Shown: piece by piece, positions 1-8,685 of the stretch
Position numbering within the stretch: position 1 is the first letter of the stretch
Layout: each line of letters opens with the position of its first letter
Origin: Myxococcus qinghaiensis
GTDB lineage: Bacteria; Myxococcota; Myxococcia; Myxococcales; Myxococcaceae
Length of the DNA stretch: 64,000 nt
Assembly (NCBI RefSeq): GCF_024198215.1
Contig: NZ_JAKCFA010000005.1
Location: 310,001 to 374,000, forward strand
Reading direction: 5' to 3'
Translations under genes and position numbers: made by a program
Notes under the pieces: model-generated
Databases searched by the model: none
What the model saw: the letters and a program-made list of their open reading frames with translations, nothing else
Told to the model about the DNA's origin: nothing

Positions 1-1
1 G

Positions 2-97
2 CGGACGTGGATGGGTCGCAAGCTGCGCAAGGTCTTCCACCGCCGCGCGGGCGGAGGCGGCGAGCCCCGACCCGCGCCCCAGTCCCGACAGAAGTGA
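2..97 (+). CDS. C-terminal end of an unidentified protein (partial)
   Basis: An open frame enters from the left edge and ends at TGA 95-97. Only 31 residues are visible. They are rich in Arg, Lys, Gly and Pro and end RAPQSRQK-like, a flexible basic tail without a recognisable domain. The two other + frames are also short, so the frame choice rests on absence of stops and G/C-rich third positions only. Function cannot be assigned. Confidence 0.4.
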   Translation, partial: RTWMGRKLRKVFHRRAGGGGEPRPAPQSRQK

Positions 98-105
98 CAC
101 CCGGC

Positions 106-140
106 CCGCGCGGAGTGTCCGTGTCGCCGCGCGGAGTGTC
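106..140 (+). repeat. Two 14-bp direct repeats, 21-bp pitch, upstream of malQ
   Basis: CCGCGCGGAGTGTC occurs at 106-119 and again, identically, at 127-140. The start-to-start distance is 21 bp, two helical turns, so both copies face the same side of the DNA. They lie 84 bp before the 4-alpha-glucanotransferase start and just after the stop of the preceding frame. This is the geometry of an operator or activator site, but no regulator is identified. Confidence 0.45.
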
Positions 141-223
141 TTCCTCGGACGGATGTTGAACGTCGGACCGAGAAGCGGGTTGGCGTGTCGCTCGGGGGAA
201 CCTAGGGTCGGACGCCATCCGCC

Positions 224-2188
224 ATGTCCCGAGCCTTGCTGCCTGAAGACCATCGTCGACTCGTCACCCAAGCCCTGGCCGCACTCGATGTCCGCAACCT
301 GGTCCTGAGCATCCACGACCCCAGCTTCCCCAGTCTTCCGCACGAGGACACGGGACGGGGCTCGCCCTATTCGGAAGGGGCCGCCCGCTTCCTGGAGGCC
401 GCGCACACGCTGGGCTTCACGGGCATCCAGCTGGGCCCGCAGGGCCAGACGTCGGAGTCGAACGCCTCGCCGTATGACGGCACGCTCTTCTCTCGCAACG
501 TGCTCAATGTGGCGCTCGCGGCGCTGGAGGACGAGGCCTGGGGCGCGTTGCTTCCGCGAGGCCGTGTGGCCGCGCTCGTGGAAGGGCGCTCGCGTTCCTC
601 CAGTCCCGGGGAGCGCTATCGGTGGGCCTTCCGCGCGCAGCTCGCGGCGCTCGATGAGGCGTGGACGTCGTTTCGGCTCCAGCGCGCGAGTCCGGGGGCC
701 TCGGCCGCCGTGCGTGAGGTGGCCGAGCGCTTCAACATCTTCCGTCAGCGACACCGGGCGTGGCTGCTGCGTGACTCGCTCTTCGATGTGCTGTGCGCGG
801 AGAAGGGCGTGCCGGATTGGAGGCCGTGGGCCGACTCGTTGGATGGACGGCTGTGGAGTCCTCGTTCGGGAGCCGAAGGTGTCGCCGCCGCGAGGGTGAA
901 GACGCTGGAGGCTCAGTACGCGGAAGAACTGGAGCGCTACGCCTTCTTCCAGTTCCTGGTGCATGCGCAGCATGAAGTCCTGCGGGCTCGCACGACGGGG
1001 CTGAAGCTGAAGCTCTACGGTGACCTCCAGATTGGCTTCTCACCGCGCGATGCGTGGGCGTGGCAGGGCTTGTTCTTGCGCACGTACCAGATGGGGGCGC
1101 CGCCGAGTCGCACCAACCCGGAGGGCCAGCCGTGGAACTACCCGGTGCTGGACCCGGAGCAGTACTTCATGGAAGGAGGAGAAGGTCCGTCGCTGGGCTT
1201 CCGGCCCGGTCCGGTGCTGCGCTTCATGGACGCGCGCATGGACAAGATGCTCGCGGAGTACGACGGGCTGCGGCTGGACCATCCCCATGGACTGGTGTGT
1301 CCGTGGGTGTACCGAGCGGGGCAGTGGGACGCGCTGGGAGCGGTGCAGCACGGCGCGCGCCTCTTCTCGTCTCCGGACCTGGAAGACCATCCCGAGCTGG
1401 CGCGCTACGCGCTGGTGGCGCCCGAGCAACTGGACCGCTCGCTGCCGAGGTACGCGGATGGCGAGGTGAAGTCGCTCACGCCCGAGCAGGTGCAGCGCTT
1501 CAGCGTCCTCTTCGACACGGTGGTCGCGGCGGCGCGGCGCAATGGCCGAGATTTGGGTGATCTGCTGGGCGAGGTGCTGAGCACGCTGCCATATCCGCTG
1601 GGCCGGGTGATGGCGCGCTACGGGTTGGGCCGCTTCCGCGTCACGCAGAAGGCGGACCTGGGCAACCCGGCGGACGTGTATCGCAGTGAGAACGTGGCGC
1701 CCGAGGACTGGATGATGGTGGGCAACCACGACACGAAGTCGCTGTGGCGACTGGTGGGCGACTGGCAGTGGCGCGGCACGCTGCGGGCGCAGGCGGACTA
1801 CCTGGCGACGAGGCTGTGTCCCGAGCCCGAGCGACGCGAGGACTTCGCACGAGGACTGGCGACGGACCCGGGGAAGCTCGCGCAGGCGAAGCTGGCGGAC
1901 CTGTTCGCCAGTCGCGCGCGCAACGTCATGGTGTTCTTCACGGACCTGCTGGGGATACCGGAGACGTACAACGAGCCCGGCACGGTGGATGAGCGCAACT
2001 GGTCGCTGCGCGCCCCCACGGACTGGATGCGCGAGTATCGCGAGCGGCTCCAAGGTGACGCCGCGATGAATCTCCCCGGCGTGCTGGCGATGGCGTTGCG
2101 AGCCGGTGGTGAGCCCGCGCGGGAGAAACATCGCGAGCTGCTCGCGGGGCTGGACAGGCTCGCGGAGTCACTGAGGGAAGGCCAATAA
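224..2188 (+). CDS. malQ: 4-alpha-glucanotransferase, GH77 (amylomaltase / disproportionating enzyme)
   Basis: Cytoplasmic enzyme that breaks an alpha-1,4-glucan bond and transfers the glucanosyl part to another sugar, as in maltodextrin and glycogen metabolism. The 654-residue length fits GH77. The nucleophile region is DGLRLDHPHG, with Asp352 as the likely nucleophile. NHDT, with Asp503, is the likely transition-state stabiliser. The usual AEDLG acid/base motif is not obvious. GEVLST with Glu450 sits where it would be expected, a variant I associate with one GH77 subgroup. The ATG at 224 has only a weak, distant AGGG upstream, so the start is not certain. It is a single gene with the opposing lipoprotein gene downstream. 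A second glucan enzyme, TreZ, lies 22 kb away. Confidence 0.88.
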   Translation: MSRALLPEDHRRLVTQALAALDVRNLVLSIHDPSFPSLPHEDTGRGSPYSEGAARFLEAAHTLGFTGIQLGPQGQTSESNASPYDGTLFSRNVLNVALAALEDEAWGALLPRGRVAALVEGRSRSSSPGERYRWAFRAQLAALDEAWTSFRLQRASPGASAAVREVAERFNIFRQRHRAWLLRDSLFDVLCAEKGVPDWRPWADSLDGRLWSPRSGAEGVAAARVKTLEAQYAEELERYAFFQFLVHAQHEVLRARTTGLKLKLYGDLQIGFSPRDAWAWQGLFLRTYQMGAPPSRTNPEGQPWNYPVLDPEQYFMEGGEGPSLGFRPGPVLRFMDARMDKMLAEYDGLRLDHPHGLVCPWVYRAGQWDALGAVQHGARLFSSPDLEDHPELARYALVAPEQLDRSLPRYADGEVKSLTPEQVQRFSVLFDTVVAAARRNGRDLGDLLGEVLSTLPYPLGRVMARYGLGRFRVTQKADLGNPADVYRSENVAPEDWMMVGNHDTKSLWRLVGDWQWRGTLRAQADYLATRLCPEPERREDFARGLATDPGKLAQAKLADLFASRARNVMVFFTDLLGIPETYNEPGTVDERNWSLRAPTDWMREYRERLQGDAAMNLPGVLAMALRAGGEPAREKHRELLAGLDRLAESLREGQ

Positions 2189-2294
2189 CCTCCCGTTTCC
2201 CGCGCCGGAATGAGCGGCGCACAGGGGAAGCAGGCGGACCGCGAAGCGAGGCGAGTCTCCACGCTCGCTTCAGGTCCGCCACCTCGTGGCGCGC

Positions 2295-3092
2295 TCAGTG
2301 CTTCACATCCACCACGAGGCGCGTGGGCTCGCGCAGCTCCAGGACGCGGAACGGCTGGACGCTCTTGTTCCCGAGCACCCACGTCACCTCGCCCTCGAAG
2401 TCACAGGTGCGCTCCAGCTCCAGCAGCACGGGCAACGCGGGCTTCAGCTCTCGCGTGGCCACGGTGGGCTGGCCCTGGTCGGTGTGGGCTCGCGCGGGAG
2501 TGAAGGTCACCTGGAGCTGGCCCTTGCCCGCGAGCGACGCCGGGTCTCCCGAGCCACACTGCACCACCGGCTCCTTCGCGTACTCCACCTTGTAGCCGGG
2601 GAGCTGCGTCCCCTCGAACTCGAACACCACGCGGTCGTAGTCCGGGTGTTCCCCCGCGCGCACCGAGCGCAGCGTGGCTTGCGGCGCATCCTGGCGCTTC
2701 ATGTCCACCGCACTCGAGGTCCACTCGCGGTTCTTCGGGTCCTCCGGCGTGAACCCACCGCCGTTGGACGGTGCCGGCGGCGGCTTGGACGGCGCTCCCG
2801 CCTCGGCACCCGGGGGCGCGTCCGTCGGAGCGGGAAGGTCCTCGTCCTGGGCGCCACCGACGACAGGCACGCTCGGGCTTCCACCCGTCACCACATGCAC
2901 GGGAGGCTTCGCGGCGGCCTCGCCCTCGCGAGGGAGCGTTCCGGGGGGCGGGCCTGAAGGCAGCGCGGGCGTGTCATCGGGAGCAGGCAGCTCGGCCGCG
3001 GGGTGGGGCGCTTCCTCTTTCTTCGAGCATCCGGTGGCCACCAGGCACCCGGCGAGCCACAGCGACGACAGCCAGCGTCCGGCACGCTTCAT
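2295..3092 (-). CDS. AMIN-like domain lipoprotein
   Basis: Predicted lipoprotein of 265 residues. I chose the ATG at 3092 over an upstream in-frame start because GGAGG sits at 3096-3100 and the protein then begins with a signal peptide ending at ATGC, Cys22. Residues about 23-140 are a Pro/Ala/Gly-rich linker. Residues about 150-262 resemble the AMIN-like domain of secreted bacterial lipoproteins (YDRVVFEFEG, LPGYKVEY, LVVDVKH), usually thought to bind cell-wall or surface polymers. No catalytic residues are visible. It is convergent with malQ and read in the same direction as the DUF1028 gene upstream, with a 150-bp gap. Confidence 0.7.
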   Translation of the reverse strand: MKRAGRWLSSLWLAGCLVATGCSKKEEAPHPAAELPAPDDTPALPSGPPPGTLPREGEAAAKPPVHVVTGGSPSVPVVGGAQDEDLPAPTDAPPGAEAGAPSKPPPAPSNGGGFTPEDPKNREWTSSAVDMKRQDAPQATLRSVRAGEHPDYDRVVFEFEGTQLPGYKVEYAKEPVVQCGSGDPASLAGKGQLQVTFTPARAHTDQGQPTVATRELKPALPVLLELERTCDFEGEVTWVLGNKSVQPFRVLELREPTRLVVDVKH

Positions 3093-3244
3093 CGTTCCTC
3101 CCCTGTCGGCCCGCAGGGGCCGTGAGGAACTCCCTCTCTCACGAGAGCGCTCGCGGTGCCAGCCTCCCGCCGAGGACACGATGACGAGAAGACGACAGAC
3201 CCTCCGCCCGAGCACGGCGAAGGGCCCGCGTCACCCGAGGGACT

Positions 3245-4252
3245 TCAGTCGGCCGAACCCGTCGCGCGCGTCAAGGCACCCAGGTCCGCGTCGCGCAGGA
3301 AGTTGACCAGCACCCCGTCAATCTTCCGCGTGCCGTTCTCCACCACGGTGGGCTTCAGGAAGAAGAGGTTGTTCCAGTTGAAGTCATACAGGGCCTGCTC
3401 GGCGGCGTCGGACCAGCTCCCGTCCATTCGCCCGTGGTAGTAGCCGAGCTTGCGCAGCACGCGCTTCACGTCCCGCGCCGTGTCGGAGTCCAGCGTCACC
3501 CGGTCCGCGGCATACACATCCGCGAGCGTGCCCTGGTAGCGGTTCAGCTCCACGCCCAGCTCCTGCAGCGCCCCGGTGCTGCCGTGGACGACCGCCTCCG
3601 CGAGCACATGCGTATAGAAGGCCGTCTCGCTCGAGGTGTTCCAGACGCGGATGACGCCCGAGCGCTCGCCGTTGCGGTCCCCACCCACGCGCGCCCCGGC
3701 CTTGAGGGACGCATACAGCCGCTGCGGCAGGCTGCCCCTCGCCCGACGGAAGCCGTCCGCCATGGCTCGACACATGTCGGGCGTGGTCATGTTGTTGGCC
3801 TGCACCACGAAGGTGTCGCCGAGGACGGAGCAGGTGTGCGCGCTGTTCTCCGAGCCCGAGCGCTGGCCCACCGTCACCCGGCCATCCGGGTGGAGCTTCA
3901 CCGCGGCGAGCTGACGGATGGGGGCATAGGGGTCCGCGGCGAGCACCCCGTCGATGGCGGCCTGGGGCGCCTCGCCCGCGTCGATGCGCGCGATGACCGC
4001 CTGCGCGTCATCCACCGAGGGCAGCGCCATGGTGGCCACCGCCACGTCCGAGCGCCCGTACGGCACCAGTCCACTCACGCCGCTGGGGAAGGAGATGACG
4101 GCCATTCCGCAGGACTGCTCCACCGCGTCACACGCCACGACGGCGCGCGTGCCGAAGATGCTCGGATTGAAGGGACGGTCCGCCGCGGACGCCTGGGTGG
4201 AGCCCAACAACAGGGATGCGGCGAGCAGCAGGCCACGCTTGAACGGCTTCAT
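3245..4252 (-). CDS. Secreted DUF1028 protein with C-terminal peptidoglycan-binding-like domain
   Basis: A 335-residue exported protein. A Sec signal peptide covers about residues 1-23 (hydrophobic LLLAASLLLG, cleavage near ASA). Residues about 32-230 match DUF1028, a family of Ntn-hydrolase-like proteins of unknown substrate, with DPYAPIRQLA, VVQANNM and a VWN segment as recognisable blocks. The C-terminal part (DTARDVKRVLRKLGYYHGRM onwards) looks like a peptidoglycan-binding repeat, which suggests retention at the cell wall. The start is the ATG giving the signal peptide; upstream in-frame codons give a non-signal leader. It is divergent from the aminotransferase at 4627. Confidence 0.72.
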   Translation of the reverse strand: MKPFKRGLLLAASLLLGSTQASAADRPFNPSIFGTRAVVACDAVEQSCGMAVISFPSGVSGLVPYGRSDVAVATMALPSVDDAQAVIARIDAGEAPQAAIDGVLAADPYAPIRQLAAVKLHPDGRVTVGQRSGSENSAHTCSVLGDTFVVQANNMTTPDMCRAMADGFRRARGSLPQRLYASLKAGARVGGDRNGERSGVIRVWNTSSETAFYTHVLAEAVVHGSTGALQELGVELNRYQGTLADVYAADRVTLDSDTARDVKRVLRKLGYYHGRMDGSWSDAAEQALYDFNWNNLFFLKPTVVENGTRKIDGVLVNFLRDADLGALTRATGSAD

Positions 4253-4626
4253 GCACGTACCTCGGGACACAGGGCTCCGCCGGGCCGAGCAAGCGTCGCT
4301 CGACACGGAACGAGGCCACTCATGTCTGGGAATGGAGGGTGGGTGTTGCTAGCTCCATGAACGCCATGCGCCTTCGAGACATATCGGGAAGGCTTGGAGG
4401 TCCTTTCGCGCCGTCAAACACCGGATTCAGGGTGAGGACCGACGGCCCGAGGAGGGCTGGCCGGCCCGGCTGCCCCGCGCATCCCGCTTCCGGGAAAATT
4501 GTAGCCGTGGCACTCCCCCAGAAGTTTCAGACGCGCCCCACAAGGGCCCGGGTGGCGGGTATGGTCCGCGCCCGGCCGCAGCCCGCGTCCTCCCCCTCAC
4601 GCGCACGAACCGGAGACAGATTCCCC
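4253..4626. other. Divergent intergenic region, DUF1028 gene / aminotransferase
   Basis: 374 bp between divergent start codons, so it should carry both promoters. The part around 4380-4440 and 4490-4540 is less GC-rich than the flanks. I found no convincing -35/-10 pair, sigma-54 box or inverted repeat. Confidence 0.4.
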
Positions 4627-5925
4627 ATGGCTCTCGACCTCACCTCCCTCCCACGTCCCTCGCGGGACGACGCCTCCATTGGCACGATGGCGCGGGGCCT
4701 CGTTGGCAGCGAGATTCTCCGCATCGCCGCGGAAGTCCGTGAGCTCGTCGCCAAGGGGCGCAAGGTGTGCAACCTCACCGTGGGCGACTTCAGCCCGCGC
4801 GAGTTCCCCATCCCCGACGGCCTGCGCCAGGGCATCTCCACCGCGCTCCAGGCGGGCGAGACGAACTATCCGCCCTCCGACGGCGTGCTGGACCTGCGCC
4901 AGTCGGTGCAGCGCTTCTACGAGCGCGCCCTGGGCCTGAAGTATCCGCTGGAGGGAATCGTCATCGCGGGCGGCGCCCGGCCCATCATCTACGGCACCTA
5001 TCGCGCGGTGCTCGACGACGGGGAGACCGTGGTCTACCCGGTGCCGTCGTGGAACAACAACCACTACGTCCACATGATGAACGCCAAGGGCGTCGTCGTG
5101 ACGACGGACCCGTCGCACGGCTTCATGCCCACGGTGGAGCAGCTCACGCCGCACCTGGGCACCGCGCGCCTGTTGTGCCTGTGCAGCCCGCTCAACCCCA
5201 CGGGCACGATGATTTCGTCCGACGTGCTGGGCGCCATCTGCGAGCGCGTCGTCGCGGAGAACCGCGAGCGCGAGAAGCAGGGCAGGAAGCCGCTCATCCT
5301 GATGTACGACCAGATCTACTGGGTGCTGAGCTTCGGCGCGGTGAAGCACGTGACGCCGGTGGAGCTGGTGCCGGAAGTGGCGCCGTACACCGTGTTCGTG
5401 GACGGCATCTCCAAGGCGTTCGCCGCCACGGGCGTGCGCGTGGGCTGGGGCGTGGGCCCGCCGGCCATCATCGCTCGCATGCGGGATGTGCTCGGCCACG
5501 TCGGCGCGTGGGCGCCCAAGGCGGAGCAGGTCGCGGTGGCGCGCTACCTGGACGACGTGCCCGCCACCGAGTCCTTCCTGACCGAGATGCGCCAGCGCGT
5601 GGACGCGCGCCTGGAGGCGCTGCACACGGGCCTGACGCGCATGCGCGAGGCGGGGCTGCCGGTGCGGCACATCGCGCCGCAGGGCGCCATCTACCTGTCC
5701 GTCCAGTTCGACCTGGTGGGCAAGGGCGGCCTGAAGACGAATGACGACATCCGCAAGCTGCTCCTGGAGAAGGCCAGCCTCGCGGTGGTGCCCTTCCAGG
5801 CGTTCGGCCTGAGCGAGGACACCGGCTGGTTCCGCCTGTCCGTGGGCGCGACGTCGGTGGCGGAAATCCAGGAGGCCCTGCCCCGCGTGGAGGCCACCCT
5901 GCGCGAGGCGCTCGCCGCGAAGTAG
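4627..5925 (+). CDS. Pyridoxal-phosphate aminotransferase, class I/II
   Basis: A 432-residue fold-type I aminotransferase, acting in the cytosol on an amino acid/2-oxo acid pair. The Schiff-base lysine is Lys263 in GISKAFAATG. SPLNPTG and YDQIYW are the usual cofactor-binding blocks, and WFRLSVG near the C-terminus carries the arginine expected to hold the substrate carboxylate. The sequence is close to aspartate/aromatic aminotransferases, but specificity cannot be read directly. The frame is open upstream to 4339, but ATG 4627 is preferred because GGAG lies at 4612-4615 and the family N-terminus begins here. A hairpin at 5943-5984 follows the stop. Confidence 0.85.
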   Translation: MALDLTSLPRPSRDDASIGTMARGLVGSEILRIAAEVRELVAKGRKVCNLTVGDFSPREFPIPDGLRQGISTALQAGETNYPPSDGVLDLRQSVQRFYERALGLKYPLEGIVIAGGARPIIYGTYRAVLDDGETVVYPVPSWNNNHYVHMMNAKGVVVTTDPSHGFMPTVEQLTPHLGTARLLCLCSPLNPTGTMISSDVLGAICERVVAENREREKQGRKPLILMYDQIYWVLSFGAVKHVTPVELVPEVAPYTVFVDGISKAFAATGVRVGWGVGPPAIIARMRDVLGHVGAWAPKAEQVAVARYLDDVPATESFLTEMRQRVDARLEALHTGLTRMREAGLPVRHIAPQGAIYLSVQFDLVGKGGLKTNDDIRKLLLEKASLAVVPFQAFGLSEDTGWFRLSVGATSVAEIQEALPRVEATLREALAAK

Positions 5926-5942
5926 CGCCCGACATCGGTGCC

Positions 5943-5984
5943 GAGCCCCGCGTGACGTCGACGAAATCGACGGGCGCGGGGTTC
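5943..5984 (+). terminator. Hairpin after the aminotransferase gene
   Basis: GAGCCCCGCG pairs with CGCGGGGTTC (10 bp with one G-T pair), and GTCG/CGAC forms an inner stem. It starts 18 bp after the stop codon. There is no U tract, so it could be a terminator aided by Rho or only an mRNA-end stabiliser. Confidence 0.45.
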
Positions 5985-6024
5985 GGGAATACACGGAAAG
6001 GGCTGGAGTTCAGCCGGGTACTTC

Positions 6025-7326
6025 GTGCCAATGCTCAAGCGATTCGTGGATGTACGTGACGAGGAGGTTCGCGCGGTCCTCGGGTCCTTCGTCTACTTCT
6101 TCACGCTGATGTGCGGTTACGCCATCCTCCGTCCCATCCGCAACGAGATGGGGACGGCGGGCAGCGTGAAGGGCCTGCCGTGGCTCTTCACCGCGACGTT
6201 CATCGTGATGTTGCTGGCGGTGCCGGCCTTCTCCGCGCTGGTGGCGCGCTGGCCCCGGCGGGTGGTGCTGCCGCGCGTCTACCGCTTCTTCCTGGTCAGC
6301 CTGCTCGTCTTCTTCGTGCTGCTGAAGTTCGAGGTGGCGAAGGAGCCGGTGGCGCGGGTCTTCTACATCTGGCTGAGCGTCTACAACCTGTTCGTGGTCT
6401 CCATCTTCTGGAGCTTCATGGCGGACGTCTTCGCCGGCGAGCAGGGCAAGCGGCTGTTCGGCTTCATCGCCGCGGGCGGCACCACGGGCATGCTGGTGGG
6501 GCCGTTCCTGGTGGGACGCCTGGCGGAGCCGGTGGGGCCGGTGAACCTCATCCTGCTGTCCGCGGTGCTGCTGGAGGTGAGCGCGCAGTGCGTGCGCTGG
6601 CTGAGCCGCTGGGCTCGGGACGTCCAGCATCAGCCCGCGTCGTCGGAGGGGCCCGTGGGCGGCGGGGTGCTGGCGGGGCTGCGGCTCCTGGTGGCATCGC
6701 CCATCCTGCTCGCGCTCGGGCTCCAGGTGTTGCTCTACGCGGCCACGTCCACCTTCCTGTACTTCCAGGAGGTGAAGATGGTGGCGGAGGTGGGCAAGGA
6801 CGCGGCCTCGCGCACCGCGCTGTTCGGCGACATCGACTTCTATGTGCAGCTGTTGACGCTGGCGCTCCAGACGCTCGTCACGGGGCGGGTCATCTCGCGG
6901 CTGGGCCTGGGCGCGGCGCTGGCGGTGGCGCCGGTGCTCACGGGGCTGGGCTTCCTGGGGCTGGCGGCGATGCCGGTGCTCGGGGTGCTGGTGGTGTTCA
7001 AGGCGCTGCGAGGCGCCAGTCACTACGCGCTGGAGCGGCCCTCGCGCGAAATCCTCTTCACCACGGTGGACCGGGAGGCGCGCTACAAGTCCAAGAGCTT
7101 CATCGACACGGTGGTGTACCGGGGCAGCGACACGGTGAGCGCGTGGTTGCAGGGTGGGCTCACGGCGCTGGGTCTGGGCATGACGGGGCTGTCATTGGCG
7201 GCGGTGCCGCTGGCGGGGCTGTGGCTCGGGGTGTCGCTGTACCTGGGGCGGGAGCAGCGGCGGCTGTCCCGGGAGTCCGAGGGTGCGCTCGTGCCCGTGG
7301 CCTCCGATAATGCCGCGGCTCGCTGA
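6025..7326 (+). CDS. MFS-type transporter related to Tlc/NTP-NDP exchangers
   Basis: A 433-residue integral inner-membrane protein with about 12 hydrophobic segments. The N-terminal segment FFTLMCGYAILRPIRNEMG resembles the first helix of the nucleotide transporter (Tlc/Npt) branch, including the LRPIRNE block. GTTGMLVGP later in the chain is also typical of that group. Actual nucleotide transport is not shown by the sequence; free-living bacteria carry many relatives of unknown substrate. The start is uncertain: GTG 6025 has GGAG 16 bp upstream, and ATG 6031 is in frame just after it. The next gene starts 93 bp downstream, and no terminator is visible between them. Confidence 0.7.
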   Translation: MPMLKRFVDVRDEEVRAVLGSFVYFFTLMCGYAILRPIRNEMGTAGSVKGLPWLFTATFIVMLLAVPAFSALVARWPRRVVLPRVYRFFLVSLLVFFVLLKFEVAKEPVARVFYIWLSVYNLFVVSIFWSFMADVFAGEQGKRLFGFIAAGGTTGMLVGPFLVGRLAEPVGPVNLILLSAVLLEVSAQCVRWLSRWARDVQHQPASSEGPVGGGVLAGLRLLVASPILLALGLQVLLYAATSTFLYFQEVKMVAEVGKDAASRTALFGDIDFYVQLLTLALQTLVTGRVISRLGLGAALAVAPVLTGLGFLGLAAMPVLGVLVVFKALRGASHYALERPSREILFTTVDREARYKSKSFIDTVVYRGSDTVSAWLQGGLTALGLGMTGLSLAAVPLAGLWLGVSLYLGREQRRLSRESEGALVPVASDNAAAR

Positions 7327-7419
7327 AGTGGAGTCCAGGGTCTTCCTCGAAGTGTTTCCTCGTCGCCGCAGGTGGGGGGCGGGGGTTGAAACGAACGTCG
7401 CAGCAGGAGACGACACGAC

Positions 7420-8607
7420 ATGAAGCTGTCTCGCAGAGACCTGATTCAAGGCGCGGTGACGGTGGGCTCCCTCTGGGCCATGGGCTGTGCCACCTCGGGG
7501 TCGTCGGGTGGCGCGTCCGAGACGCCGAGTCCCCAGGGCCAGGGGGCCGGGGCCGCGAAGGCGGACAAGCCGTTGAACATCCTCATCCTCGGCGGCACGA
7601 AGTTCCTGGGGCCGGCGCTGGTGGAGTCCGCGCAGGCGCGGGGCCACACGGTGACGCTGTTCAACCGGGGCAAGACGAACCCGGGCCTCTTTCCGAACGT
7701 GGAGAAGCTCCAGGGGGATAGAGACCCGACGAAGGCGGAGGGCCTCAAGGCGCTGGAGGGCCGCAAGTGGGACGCGGTGGTGGACACGTCGGGTTACGTG
7801 CCGCGCATCGTGAAGGCCTCGGCGGAGCTGCTCGCGCCCAACGTGGGGCATTACACCTTCGTGTCCACCATCTCCGTCTACAAGGACGCGTCGAAGCCGG
7901 GACTGACGGAGACGTCGCCTGTCGCCACGGTGGCGGACGTGACGACGGAGGACGTGGACGCGCACTACGGAGCCCTGAAGGCGCTGTGCGAGAAGGCCGC
8001 GGAGGCGGCGATGCCTGGCCGCGTGTTCAACGTGCGCCCGGGGCTCATCGTCGGTCCGGATGACCCGACGGACCGCTTCACGTACTGGCCGGTGCGCGTG
8101 GCTCGGGGGGGCGAGGTGCTCGCGCCCGGCACGGGGCTGAACCAGACGCAGTTCATCGACGCGAGGGATTTGGCCGCGTTCATCATCCTGGGCGTGGAGA
8201 AGAAGTTGTCGGGGCAGTACACGGCGACGGGGCCCGAGAAGCCGCTGTTGATGCGCGACTTCCTGGAGCGCAGCAAGAAGGCGCTGAAGAGCGACGCACA
8301 CTTCATCTGGGCGCACCCCTCCTTCCTGGAGAAGCACAAGGTGGAGTCCTTCAGTGACATGCCGGTCTGGGTGTCGCCCACGGGGGAGGACGCGGGCTTG
8401 CTGCAGGTGAACATCGACAAGGCCCTGGCGGCGGGACTCACCTTCCGCCCGCTGGAGGAGACGGTCCGCGACACGGTGGCCTGGTTCAACGCGGAGCCGC
8501 CCGAGCGACAGGCGAAGCTGAAGGCGGGCATCAAGCCGGAGCGGGAGAAGGAAGTGCTCTCCGCGTGGCACCAGGAGCACGACAAGGGCAACGCCAACGC
8601 GGGTTGA
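7420..8607 (+). CDS. Tat-exported NAD-dependent epimerase/dehydratase (extended SDR) lipoprotein
   Basis: A 395-residue protein with an unusual export route for an SDR. SRRDLIQG at residues 4-11 is a twin-arginine motif and WAMGC gives a lipobox with Cys23, so the enzyme should be folded with its cofactor before export and then anchored. A Rossmann nucleotide-binding block, ILILGGTKFLG, starts at residue 54. A YxxxK catalytic pair is visible at Tyr183/Lys187 (YGALK). It resembles isoflavone-reductase/epimerase-type SDRs such as plastid CSP41 proteins, so the substrate is unknown. The 27-residue Ser/Gly/Ala linker after the Cys is typical of lipoproteins. It is convergent with the SHOCT gene. 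Confidence 0.8.
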   Translation: MKLSRRDLIQGAVTVGSLWAMGCATSGSSGGASETPSPQGQGAGAAKADKPLNILILGGTKFLGPALVESAQARGHTVTLFNRGKTNPGLFPNVEKLQGDRDPTKAEGLKALEGRKWDAVVDTSGYVPRIVKASAELLAPNVGHYTFVSTISVYKDASKPGLTETSPVATVADVTTEDVDAHYGALKALCEKAAEAAMPGRVFNVRPGLIVGPDDPTDRFTYWPVRVARGGEVLAPGTGLNQTQFIDARDLAAFIILGVEKKLSGQYTATGPEKPLLMRDFLERSKKALKSDAHFIWAHPSFLEKHKVESFSDMPVWVSPTGEDAGLLQVNIDKALAAGLTFRPLEETVRDTVAWFNAEPPERQAKLKAGIKPEREKEVLSAWHQEHDKGNANAG

Positions 8608-8653
8608 GGCGTGCTCAGGCGCGGATGACGGTGACGCGCCGACCCGAGGGCGT

Positions 8654-8672
8654 CCGGGCCTGTTCGGCCCGG
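8654..8672. terminator. Short GC hairpin between convergent genes
   Basis: CCGGGCC, loop TGTTC, GGCCCGG lies between the converging stops at 8607 and 8686. There is a perfect 7-bp stem but no T tract on either side. It could stop transcription from either direction. Confidence 0.35.
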
Positions 8673-8685
8673 GTGCTCCAGGCGC

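Noticed and set aside
4500-4530. Sigma-54 promoter (TGGCAC...)
   Set aside because: TGGCAC occurs at 4507, but no GC/TTGC -12 element follows at the required spacing.
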